From contig VBGU01000096.1 in assembly GCA_005881085.1 (NCBI GenBank), positions 1 to 13,845 of the forward strand: DNA of 13,845 bases. The letters run 5' to 3'. Origin of the DNA: Chloroflexota bacterium. GTDB taxonomy: Bacteria; Chloroflexota; Limnocylindria; P2-11E. Made by a program: the position numbers and the translations under genes. This document shows positions 1-6,335 of this stretch, piece after piece (positions within the stretch are counted from its first letter, which is position 1; each line of letters starts with the position of its first letter). A model generated the notes under the pieces. It made no database searches, was not told the origin of the DNA, and saw nothing but the letters and a program-made list of their open reading frames with translations.

Positions 1-539
1 ACCGTGAAGCTTGCCTGGACGAACCGGAACAGAACGGAGGTCGTCAGAGCGAAGTTCTTTCCGTTGATGGTCACGGGCGTGCCGACCGGTCCGCTCGCTG
101 GCGCGAAGCCCGTGATCACCGGCGGGTCGGTGACCGTGAACGCAGTCGCGCTCGTCGCCGTGCCCGCGGGCGTCGTCACGCGGATCGGCCCGGTGGTGGC
201 CCCGGCGGGGACCGCCGTCTCGATGTGCAAGTCGTAGGTCACCGTGAACTGTGCGGAGACGTCGTTGAAGGTCACCGACGTCGCGCCGGTGAAGTCGGAA
301 CCGTCGATCGCGACGCTGCTCCCGGCGGGTCCGGCCTTCGGCACGAAGCTGCGGATCGTCGGCGCGTTCGCGGCCGCGCTCACGCCCGCTGACGTCGCGA
401 CGCCGGACGCCGGTGCACTCGCGGCTCGCGCGTCGGCCCCCGCGAAGAGGACGAGCACCGCCGCGACGAGGAGGGTGCCGAGGCGGCGCACCCGCGCATC
501 AAATCGCGGGATCGTTGAAATACCTTCGGCGAGCGGCAT
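1..539 (-). CDS. Secreted TIG/IPT-domain protein, N-terminal part (cut by left edge)
   Basis: Reading leftward from ATG at 539, the frame stays open to the window edge, giving about 179 residues. The N-terminus is a signal peptide: basic RVRRLG, then a hydrophobic run TLLVAAVLVLFAGA, with a likely cleavage near ARA-ASA (about residue 40). A full TIG/IPT (immunoglobulin-like) domain follows at about residues 54-135, with the typical GSSVAIDGSDF strand and a TGPIRVTTPAGTATS ending. A second begins with ITGFAPASGPVGTPVTING. TIG domains are found in secreted or cell-surface proteins, often in tandem arrays, so the lost part probably holds more domains. The start is uncertain: ATG 554 and GTG 491 are in frame and none has a clear ribosome binding site. 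GTG 491 would give a more usual 26-residue signal peptide. The gene lies 132 bases downstream of the LhgO-like gene on the same strand, beyond a hairpin, so it may be a separate unit. Confidence 0.8.
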   Translation of the reverse strand, partial: MPLAEGISTIPRFDARVRRLGTLLVAAVLVLFAGADARAASAPASGVATSAGVSAAANAPTIRSFVPKAGPAGSSVAIDGSDFTGATSVTFNDVSAQFTVTYDLHIETAVPAGATTGPIRVTTPAGTATSATAFTVTDPPVITGFAPASGPVGTPVTINGKNFALTTSVLFRFVQASFT

Positions 540-641
540 GAGGTCGCTCGGCATGCCGCCGCCACGCGGGCAGGACGGCGCGTGTCCTCAAACGGCGTCA
601 ACGCGACCGCAACACTGGTGGCGGGGATCGCGCCATGCGGA

Positions 642-678
642 ACGCTGACGCGGCGCTTCGGGTGCGTCGTGTCAGCGT
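642..678 (-). terminator. GC-rich hairpin over the stop codon of the LhgO-like gene
   Basis: An inverted repeat of two 15-base arms (642-656 and 664-678) encloses a 7-base loop (TTCGGGT on the plus strand). Read as plus-strand RNA all 15 pairs form, two of them G-U. Read as minus-strand RNA the same two positions become C-A mismatches, leaving 13 of 15 pairs. The TGA of the minus-strand gene (672-674) sits inside one arm. This is where the 672-4740 operon would end. No T-run follows on either strand, so it is not a textbook intrinsic terminator; transcript-end stabilisation or a weak terminator is inferred. Confidence 0.4.
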
Positions 679-1877
679 GGAGCGGCGGCGAGCGCCCGAT
701 CGACGATCTCTCGCGCCAGCGCGAGCGATGCGGTCGCGGCGGGAGAGGGCGCGTTCCGGACGACGAGCACGCGCGGGAGGGTCTCGAACCAGAAGTCGTC
801 GACCATCGTGCCGTCGGCGGCGATCGCCTGCGCGCGGATCCCCGAGGGTCCTGGCAAGAGGTCCGACGACTCGAGGCGGGGCACGTAGCGCCGGAGCGCG
901 GCGAGGAATAACCGTTTCGAGTAGTCGCGGAGGACCTCGGCGACGCCGGTCCGCCAGTACCGAAGCGCCATCTTCCTGAATCCCGCGTAGCGGATGAAGC
1001 CTGCCGTCTCGGCCAGGTCCACGTCGCGCCTCCGGTAGGCCTCGGCGCCGAATGCCAGAACGGCGTTCGGGCCGAGCCACACCTCGCCGCCAATCCGCGG
1101 CGTGAAGTGCACGCCGAGGAACGGGAAGCGGGGATCGGGGACCGGGTAGATGAGGCGGCGCACCAGGCCGGCGCGCTCCGGCGCGAGGCGGTAGTAGTCG
1201 CCACGGAAGGGGACGATCCGTATGGCATCGGATCCGCCGATCTGCCTCGCGATCCGGTCGCTGCCGATCCCGGCGCACGCGATGACCTGACCGCACACGA
1301 GCGTCTCCGACTTCGTGGTCACCAGGACGTGCGCCGGGAGCGCGCGGATCCCCTCGACCCAGGTGCCCACGCGGATCTCGGCGCCCGCCGCCTGAAGGTC
1401 GGACCCCAGCGCCTCCGCGACGATGCGAAAGTCGACGATCGCCGTGCCGGGCACATGGAGCGCCGCGATTCCCCGCACGTTCGGCTCCGCGTCGTGGATC
1501 GCCGCCGGATCGAGCCGCGACACACCACCCACACCGTTCTCGGCGGCGCGCCGCTGCAACTCGTCGAGCCGTCCGAGCTCGTCCTCTTCGATCGCGACGA
1601 TGAGCTTCCCGGGGCGCTCGTAGGTGATCGCCCGCTCCTCGCAGTACTCGATCATCGCCCGAGCTCCGGCGACACAGAACCGCGCCTTCGCGCTTCCCGG
1701 GGCGTAGTAGATGCCGGAGTGGATCACGCCGCTGTTGCGGCCGGTCTGATGAAGCGCGAGCCGATCCTCCTTCTCGAGGAGGACGACACGGGCTCCCGGA
1801 TGCCGGAGCACGAACTCCCTGGCGGTGGCGAGACCGAGGATGCCGCCCCCGACAATTGCGAGGTCGTACGTGGTCAA
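672..1877 (-). CDS. lhgO: L-2-hydroxyglutarate oxidase-like FAD-dependent oxidoreductase
   Basis: About 401 residues, the usual length of the LhgO/L2HGDH family (DAO fold), which oxidises L-2-hydroxyglutarate to 2-oxoglutarate with FAD. An N-terminal dinucleotide-binding motif VGGGILGLATA is followed by EK at the end of strand 2. The family signature GRNSGVIHSGIYY is present, then PGSAKARFCVAG. The C-terminal FAD-contacting region has IRAQAIAADGTMVDDF and NAPSPAATASLA, both typical of the family. The frame runs up to position 1949, but the fold begins right after TTG 1877, which lies four bases beyond the stop of the PIG-L gene; an AGGAAAG stretch sits about 15 bases upstream. GTG 1925 or the ATG at 1949 would overlap the PIG-L gene. 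It is the fourth gene of a sugar-nucleotide operon, an odd place for a central-metabolism enzyme. The true substrate may be another 2-hydroxy acid or a sugar acid. Family assignment is firm, substrate is not. Confidence 0.85.
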   Translation of the reverse strand: MTTYDLAIVGGGILGLATAREFVLRHPGARVVLLEKEDRLALHQTGRNSGVIHSGIYYAPGSAKARFCVAGARAMIEYCEERAITYERPGKLIVAIEEDELGRLDELQRRAAENGVGGVSRLDPAAIHDAEPNVRGIAALHVPGTAIVDFRIVAEALGSDLQAAGAEIRVGTWVEGIRALPAHVLVTTKSETLVCGQVIACAGIGSDRIARQIGGSDAIRIVPFRGDYYRLAPERAGLVRRLIYPVPDPRFPFLGVHFTPRIGGEVWLGPNAVLAFGAEAYRRRDVDLAETAGFIRYAGFRKMALRYWRTGVAEVLRDYSKRLFLAALRRYVPRLESSDLLPGPSGIRAQAIAADGTMVDDFWFETLPRVLVVRNAPSPAATASLALAREIVDRALAAAPR

Positions 1878-1881
1878 CGCG

Positions 1882-2535
1882 TCAGAAGCGCGCTTTCCTG
1901 ACGTAGAAACCTTCGGCGAATCCACCGGGCGCGGCGCACTCCATCCCACGGATCCTGGCGACCGCTCGGAAGAGGTCGGCCGTGAACCAAGGCTTGGTCG
2001 CTTGGGAGGGGAAGTGTCGCTCGAGCAGTTCGATCTTGCAATCGAGCGCCGAGGCGGGGAGGACGCCGAAGAAATTTGGCGATCCGAAATCGCCGTCGTA
2101 CTTCGGGATCTCGTACTCGAGGATGAGGTGATCGCGCCACGTGTTCCAGGTGAGCTCCGAAACGAAGCGGTGATCCTGATGCCGATCGTCGCGGTAGTGA
2201 GTGAAGATGAGGTCGGGCGAGAAGTCGCGCTTCAACGTCTCGAACTCGTCTTTCATGGCCGCGCCAGAGAACGGAAGAAAACCGTCGCGGTAGTCGCGGA
2301 CGATCACCTTGGTCGTAGCTACCCCCTCCAGGAACGCGCAAGCCGATGCGCGCGCCTCGGCCGCACGTTCGGGCGTCGCGGCGAAGACGACCCACAGCAC
2401 CTCGAGCTGGGGGCGCTCCGCAGCGAGACGCAGGATCGTCCCCCCACAGCCGATCTCGATGTCGTCCGAATGGGCGCCAAGCGCGAGGATCCTCTTCGGT
2501 GGTTTTCCACCAGCGAGCAGTCCGATGCTTTCCAT
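1882..2535 (-). CDS. PIG-L/LmbE family zinc deacetylase
   Basis: 217 residues, normal for the family. These enzymes are Zn-dependent N-deacetylases acting on N-acetylglucosamine-type sugars or conjugates (for example GlcNAc-PI, GlcNAc-inositol in mycothiol synthesis, bacillithiol precursors). The metal/catalytic motif AHSDDIEIGCGG is at residues 21-32 (family form AHPDD; here Pro is Ser), with His22 and Asp24/Asp25. The second metal motif is RHQDH at 118-122. A Rossmann-like strand and the THYRDDRHQDHRF segment are intact, so activity is likely. It lies between the nucleotidyltransferase (40 bases upstream) and the LhgO-like gene (TTG start 4 bases downstream), so it is probably co-transcribed with them and acts on an acetamido-sugar intermediate or glycoconjugate. 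There is no clear Shine-Dalgarno. ATG 2535 is used because the conserved domain begins 15 residues later. Confidence 0.88.
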   Translation of the reverse strand: MESIGLLAGGKPPKRILALGAHSDDIEIGCGGTILRLAAERPQLEVLWVVFAATPERAAEARASACAFLEGVATTKVIVRDYRDGFLPFSGAAMKDEFETLKRDFSPDLIFTHYRDDRHQDHRFVSELTWNTWRDHLILEYEIPKYDGDFGSPNFFGVLPASALDCKIELLERHFPSQATKPWFTADLFRAVARIRGMECAAPGGFAEGFYVRKARF

Positions 2536-2575
2536 GGCAACGGCCTAGAGGACTCGATCGCCGAAGAGCGCGGCC

Positions 2576-3382
2576 CTACGCCGTCGCTCTCTGGTGATTG
2601 AGCCGAGGCTTCCAGACCTCCCAGGGAACCTGGCCTCGCGTGTACATGTCCTCGAGCAACTGCTTCTCGCGGAACGTGTCCATGCAGGCCCAGAAGCCGT
2701 CGTATACGTGCGCCAGCAGCTTGCGGTCGGCGGCGAGGCGACGGAAGGGCTCCTCGACGAGCTCTTCCCGGTCGTTCATATAGTCAAAGATCTGGTTCCG
2801 AAGGATGAAGAACCCCCCGTTGATGCGCACACCGGTGTCCCTGATGTGTCGGATGCTCCGGACACGCCCGCCATCCTCGACCTGGACCAGGCTAAAGCTG
2901 CTCGTCGGCGCCACGGCCGCGAAAGATGCGACCGCCAGAGGCTCGCGCTGGAAGCGGCGGATCATCTCGGGAAGGGGCAGATCCGACAGGCCGTCGCTGT
3001 AGTTGGCCAGGAACATCTCGTCGTCTTCGACGTAGCGCTGCACGAGCTTGAGACGCTGGCCGATATTCGAGCTCATACCGGTGTCGACGAAAGTTATCTG
3101 CCAGTCCTGGATGTCGCTCGCTAGGAGGTCCACCTTCTTCCCGCCGGCGCTCATGACGAAATCGTTCGAGACGGTCTCGTCGTAATCGAGGAAGTACTTC
3201 TTGATGCAGTCGGCCTTGTAGCCGAGGCAGAGGATGAATTCCTTGTGCCCGAAGTGCGCGTAGTAGCGCATGAGGTGCCACAGGATCGGTCGATAGCCGA
3301 CGGGGACCATCGGCTTCGGGATCGACTCCGAATACTCGCGAAGCCGCATCCCGAGGCCGCCGCAAAAGATCACAACCTTCAT
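2576..3382 (-). CDS. rfbF: Glucose-1-phosphate cytidylyltransferase-like sugar nucleotidyltransferase
   Basis: 268 residues. RfbF-type enzymes make CDP-glucose from glucose-1-phosphate and CTP. The N-terminal nucleotide-binding loop is CGGLGMRLREYSESIPKPM (residues 7-25), where the common GTR is GMR; Lys23 is the conserved phosphate-contacting lysine. Further RfbF hallmarks are PILWHLMRYYAHFGHKEFI, LCLGYKADCIKKYF, FVDTG, INGGFF, FWACMDT and the C-terminal PWEVWK. The metal-binding Asp is in NYSDGLSDL (Asp130), which differs from the enterobacterial YGDGV form, so base specificity (CTP versus another NTP) is not certain. ATG 3382 overlaps the TGA of the upstream SAF oxidoreductase as ATGA, with GGAG at 3390-3393 seven bases ahead, so the two are translationally coupled. 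A longer open frame exists upstream but lies within the SAF gene. No CDP-glucose 4,6-dehydratase is seen nearby. Confidence 0.88.
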   Translation of the reverse strand: MKVVIFCGGLGMRLREYSESIPKPMVPVGYRPILWHLMRYYAHFGHKEFILCLGYKADCIKKYFLDYDETVSNDFVMSAGGKKVDLLASDIQDWQITFVDTGMSSNIGQRLKLVQRYVEDDEMFLANYSDGLSDLPLPEMIRRFQREPLAVASFAAVAPTSSFSLVQVEDGGRVRSIRHIRDTGVRINGGFFILRNQIFDYMNDREELVEEPFRRLAADRKLLAHVYDGFWACMDTFREKQLLEDMYTRGQVPWEVWKPRLNHQRATA

Positions 3383-4740
3383 CCGTTTGCTCCAGCGGCG
3401 ACCAGAGTGGGAGGGGCGCTGCTCCCTGCGAGTAGGTCGCCGAGCCAGGTCTCGCCGCGGAAGCGCCGGTACTGTTCCGCGCGCAGCCGATCCGCGAGTC
3501 GGCCCGCGGGGAGCGCGACGTCGTCGTACGTGAGGACCTGGTCCTTCGCGATCGCGCGCCGAAGCGTGCATCCCTGGACGAGCCCCTCGGGCAGGTACCG
3601 CATCGCGCTCATCTCGTCCGCGTTCACCGCCTCGCCGTATGTCATGTACATCCCGTACTCGTCGAGGACCTCGCCCGTGCTGAGGTCGCGCTTCGCGACG
3701 GCACACACCTCGACCACGGGTCCGCCCAGAGGCGGCGCAACCTCATCGCCGAACAGAACGACTCGGGCGATCGCATTGGGCACCTCGAAATGGACCAGGT
3801 GGTATGGGGTCCAGAACGGATAGAGCGGACCCTCTCCCATCTTGTAGAGGTTGAGGTAGTGGCGCTGCTTGGGATCGGGGTGCTCCGCGAGGATGAAGAC
3901 CTTCGTCAGCGGAGGGCCTACGGTGTAGTCGACGATCCCGCCGAGCGCGCGAAGCTCCTCGATGTCGTAGAGCTTCTGGATGTCCATGATCGATCCGTCG
4001 TACTTGAGGCCTCGCGACATGCCTCGGGACCGAACACCGAACCCCGTCGCGTTCGCGACGATCGACTGCTCGAAGCTGATCTTCGAGCCGTCGGCGAACG
4101 AGGTCACCATCGCGGCGTTCTGGCCCCACCGTTCGGCCCAACCCTGTTGAGTCGTCGGGTTGCGATACGGATCCTGCAGCCCTTTGACGTTGCCGATGAC
4201 ACGCGGGATGAGTCCAAGGCCCACCACCCAGCGGTAGAGATTGAGCTGGAGGCCAGGCTCGTCGCCCTCGCACGCCGAGAGGATGGCGCCGTGCTCGCGC
4301 GCGTACACGCGCAGGATCGGACCGATGGTGGAGTCGACCTCCGCGTTCATGAGCACCGCCGGCTTTGAATGCCGGAAGGCCTCGAGCAGCACCTGCGCCC
4401 CGAACTCGACCGAGCCCGTGACGTCGACGAGGACGTCGATCTCGGGTGACCGGCTGATCCCGAGCGGATCCTCCGCCACGACCGGCACGCCGCGACGGAC
4501 CGCGTCGTCCAGCTCCGCCTGCGTCCCTGCCGTCACCGCGTTCTCGCAGCCCGCGTAGCGGTAAACGCCGAGCGCTCGCTCGGGCGTCCGGTTGTAGATC
4601 GCGGCCATGCGCATTCCCGGAACGCTGTTGACGATCTGGTTCGTGAGTCCTTGTCCCATGAAGCCGGCGCCGATCATTCCGACGCGGATCGGGGTGCCTG
4701 ATCGCTCGCGCGCCTGCAAGGCCGTATCGACGATGATCAC
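3379..4740 (-). CDS. NAD(P)-dependent oxidoreductase with C-terminal SAF domain (COG4091-like)
   Basis: 453 residues from GTG 4740. The N-terminal Rossmann fold has VGMIGAGFMGQG (about residues 21-32) and resembles the homoserine dehydrogenase/Gfo-Idh NAD(P)-binding domain, with DVLVDVTGSVEFGAQV and ACEGDEPG further on. The C-terminal roughly 100 residues (AKRDLSTGEVLDEYG, YLPEGLVQGCTLRRAIAKDQVLTYDDVAL) form a SAF domain of the kind found in sialic acid synthase, FlgA and altronate dehydratase. COG4091 is labelled predicted homoserine dehydrogenase, but the gene context argues for a sugar substrate; the reaction is unknown. It is the first gene of the operon and overlaps the nucleotidyltransferase gene by 4 bases. 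The frame also allows GTG 4791, adding 17 residues. I prefer 4740 because the family, as I recall it, begins near IIVDTAL and because a short upstream ORF ends in a GTGA overlap exactly there. Confidence 0.82.
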   Translation of the reverse strand: MIIVDTALQARERSGTPIRVGMIGAGFMGQGLTNQIVNSVPGMRMAAIYNRTPERALGVYRYAGCENAVTAGTQAELDDAVRRGVPVVAEDPLGISRSPEIDVLVDVTGSVEFGAQVLLEAFRHSKPAVLMNAEVDSTIGPILRVYAREHGAILSACEGDEPGLQLNLYRWVVGLGLIPRVIGNVKGLQDPYRNPTTQQGWAERWGQNAAMVTSFADGSKISFEQSIVANATGFGVRSRGMSRGLKYDGSIMDIQKLYDIEELRALGGIVDYTVGPPLTKVFILAEHPDPKQRHYLNLYKMGEGPLYPFWTPYHLVHFEVPNAIARVVLFGDEVAPPLGGPVVEVCAVAKRDLSTGEVLDEYGMYMTYGEAVNADEMSAMRYLPEGLVQGCTLRRAIAKDQVLTYDDVALPAGRLADRLRAEQYRRFRGETWLGDLLAGSSAPPTLVAAGANG

Positions 4741-4805
4741 AGCGCGCTCGCCACGAACGCCGGAGGCCGCGATGGTCCCCGGGCTATCCACTCTTCGATC
4801 GTCAT
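4737..4805 (-). CDS. Possible 22-residue leader peptide before the SAF-oxidoreductase operon
   Basis: ATG 4805 opens a 22-codon frame (MTIEEWIARGPSRPPAFVAS, then AL and TGA). Its TGA overlaps GTG 4740 of the SAF oxidoreductase as GTGA. A Shine-Dalgarno-like GAGGTGG lies at 4816-4822, ten bases ahead of the ATG, better than anything in front of GTG 4740 or GTG 4791. Coupled initiation at GTG 4740 would follow naturally. The peptide has no run of one amino acid, so classical attenuation is not evident. It could be chance if GTG 4791 is the real start. Confidence 0.3.
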   Translation of the reverse strand: MTIEEWIARGPSRPPAFVASAL

Positions 4806-4815
4806 CCTGGTCTAG

Positions 4816-4822
4816 CCACCTC
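4816..4822 (-). promoter_or_regulatory. Candidate ribosome binding site for the short leader ORF
   Basis: GAGGTGG on the minus strand, ten bases before ATG 4805. It is the only good Shine-Dalgarno match upstream of the SAF-oxidoreductase operon. Confidence 0.35.
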
Positions 4823-5025
4823 GCTTCGGGCCCGGCGTGTCGCCGACCCTGGCTTGCGATTGGATCGGCCGGGAATTGAGATGCCGTTGATGCGTCGTGG
4901 AGCCCGCGAGCCCGCGCTAGGCCGCCTGCGTTACGCCCTTCCCCAACGTCATGCGATCTGGACAGCTCTCCTCAATGGCCGGCCGGTTCGATTCAGTCTG
5001 AACGTCTTGTGGTCGATGCTGCTTC
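4823..5025. promoter_or_regulatory. Divergent intergenic region, probable promoters for the SAF operon and ugd
   Basis: About 200 bases separate the start of the minus-strand operon from ugd on the plus strand, so promoters for both should lie here. I cannot point to a convincing -35/-10 pair on either strand. A short palindrome, GGCCGGCC, sits at 4977-4984. The plus-strand frame across 4854-5048 has no recognisable protein and is treated as non-coding. Confidence 0.35.
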
Positions 5026-5030
5026 GGAGG
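5026..5030 (+). promoter_or_regulatory. Ribosome binding site of ugd
   Basis: GGAGG eight bases before ATG 5039. It fixes the start at 5039 rather than at the GTG at 5009 in the same frame. Confidence 0.75.
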
Positions 5031-5038
5031 ATCGCGTC

Positions 5039-6328
5039 ATGCGTGTGAGCGTCGTGGGTGCGGGCTATGTCGGGACTTCGTCCGCCGCGGTCCTCGCGGC
5101 CTGCGGTCACGACGTCACCTGCGTGGAGCAGAACGACACCCGCCTACAGCGTTGGCGGCGGGGCGACGATCCCCTCGGCGAGCCCGGCCTCGCGGAGCTG
5201 CTCGTCCGCTCGAAGGTGAATTTCGTCCCCGATCCGCGGAGCATCGCCTTGGCCGACGTCGTGATCGTCGCCGTCGGAACGCCGCCGGACGACCGGGGAC
5301 GCCCCGATATCACGCAGGTCGATGCCGCGGCAGTCGAGATCGCGGAGTACGCGCGCGACGACACCCTGGTCTTGGTGCGCTCCACGGTGCCCGTCGGAAC
5401 GTGTGATCGCCTCCAGAACGGCCCGCTCCGGCGCTTGCGTGTCGTGTCGAATCCGGAGTTCCTCCGAGAGGGCCGCGCGCTGCACGACGCCTTTTTCCCA
5501 GATCGCATCGTGGCCGGAGGCCCGCCCGAGGCGCAAGGCGTATTCGAGGAGCTCTACCGCAGGATCATCGAGGGCCGGGACCTTCCGGGCGGCGCCCGCG
5601 GCGAGCGTGTTCCGGTGCTCTGGATGAGCGCGCGGAGCGCCGAGCTCGCGAAGTACGCCGCCAACGGCTTCCTCGCGACAAAGCTCAGTTTCGTGAACGA
5701 GATCGCGAACCTCGCGTTCACCGTGGGGGCTGACGCTTCGTCCGTCCTGGGCTCGATGGCCTTCGATCCACGGATCGGACCGCAGTACCTTCATCCCGGC
5801 CTGGGCTGGGGTGGCTCATGCTTTCCGAAGGACACCAGGGCACTCGAGGCGATTGCGGATGGCGCTGGATACGACTTCGTCGTCCTCCGCGCGGCCATCG
5901 AGCAGAACACCCGTCAGCTGACCCGCTTCGCCGCGGCCATCGAGCTCGCGGTGCCGAGCCGCGGGAGAGTAGGCATGCTGGGCCTGGCGTTCAAGGCCGG
6001 GACAGCGGATGTCCGCGCGTCACCGGCGATCGCGCTCGCCCGCCGCCTCTCGAGCCGCGGCCTCACGGTCACTGCATTCGACCCCGCGGTTTCCGCCATC
6101 GCGGACGAGCCCGATGTCCAGGTGCGCCCGACCGTCGTCGACGCGTGCGATGGCGCGGACGCCGTAGCGATCGCGACGGAGTGGCCCGAGTTCGCGACGA
6201 TCGACCTCCGCGCTCTTCGGCGCGTGACCAGAGGCGACCTGCTGTTCGACGGTCGTTGCCTCATCTCGCCGAGCAGCGCCGTCGCCGCGGGTTTCCGCTA
6301 TCGGAGCCTCGTCGGGTTCGGAGACTGA
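5039..6328 (+). CDS. ugd: UDP-glucose 6-dehydrogenase
   Basis: 429 residues, typical for the family. It oxidises UDP-glucose to UDP-glucuronate in two NAD-dependent steps in the cytoplasm, supplying uronic acid or pentose precursors for surface polysaccharide. The N-terminal NAD fold starts at VVGAGYVGTSSA (residues 5-16). VAVGTPPDDRGRPD and VRSTVPVGT are conserved. NPEFLREG follows, then the catalytic lysine in ELAKYAANGFLATKLSFVNE (Lys205) and the nucleophile in GWGGSCFPKD (Cys261). The C-terminal UDP-binding domain has MLGLAFKAGTADVRASP. All key residues are intact. The gene stands alone on the plus strand between two minus-strand sugar operons, diverging from one and ending 7 bases from the stop of the 3,5-epimerase gene. 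A GDP-mannose dehydrogenase is the main alternative for this fold, but the motif set favours UDP-glucose. Confidence 0.95.
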   Translation: MRVSVVGAGYVGTSSAAVLAACGHDVTCVEQNDTRLQRWRRGDDPLGEPGLAELLVRSKVNFVPDPRSIALADVVIVAVGTPPDDRGRPDITQVDAAAVEIAEYARDDTLVLVRSTVPVGTCDRLQNGPLRRLRVVSNPEFLREGRALHDAFFPDRIVAGGPPEAQGVFEELYRRIIEGRDLPGGARGERVPVLWMSARSAELAKYAANGFLATKLSFVNEIANLAFTVGADASSVLGSMAFDPRIGPQYLHPGLGWGGSCFPKDTRALEAIADGAGYDFVVLRAAIEQNTRQLTRFAAAIELAVPSRGRVGMLGLAFKAGTADVRASPAIALARRLSSRGLTVTAFDPAVSAIADEPDVQVRPTVVDACDGADAVAIATEWPEFATIDLRALRRVTRGDLLFDGRCLISPSSAVAAGFRYRSLVGFGD

Positions 6329-6335
6329 CCTCGGC

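Noticed and set aside
380..1296. Long minus-strand frames antisense or out of frame to the LhgO-like and TIG genes
   Set aside because: They are Arg/Ser/Pro-rich, have no recognisable motifs, and lie over genes with firm family signatures; this is a GC-rich shadow effect.
1878..1949. N-terminal extension of the LhgO-like protein to the ATG at 1949
   Set aside because: It would overlap the PIG-L gene by 68 bases and adds 24 residues with no family match; the fold begins at TTG 1877.
4854..5048. Plus-strand frame of 64 codons in the divergent intergenic region
   Set aside because: There is no family resemblance and no ribosome binding site, and its end overlaps the start of ugd; better read as a regulatory region.
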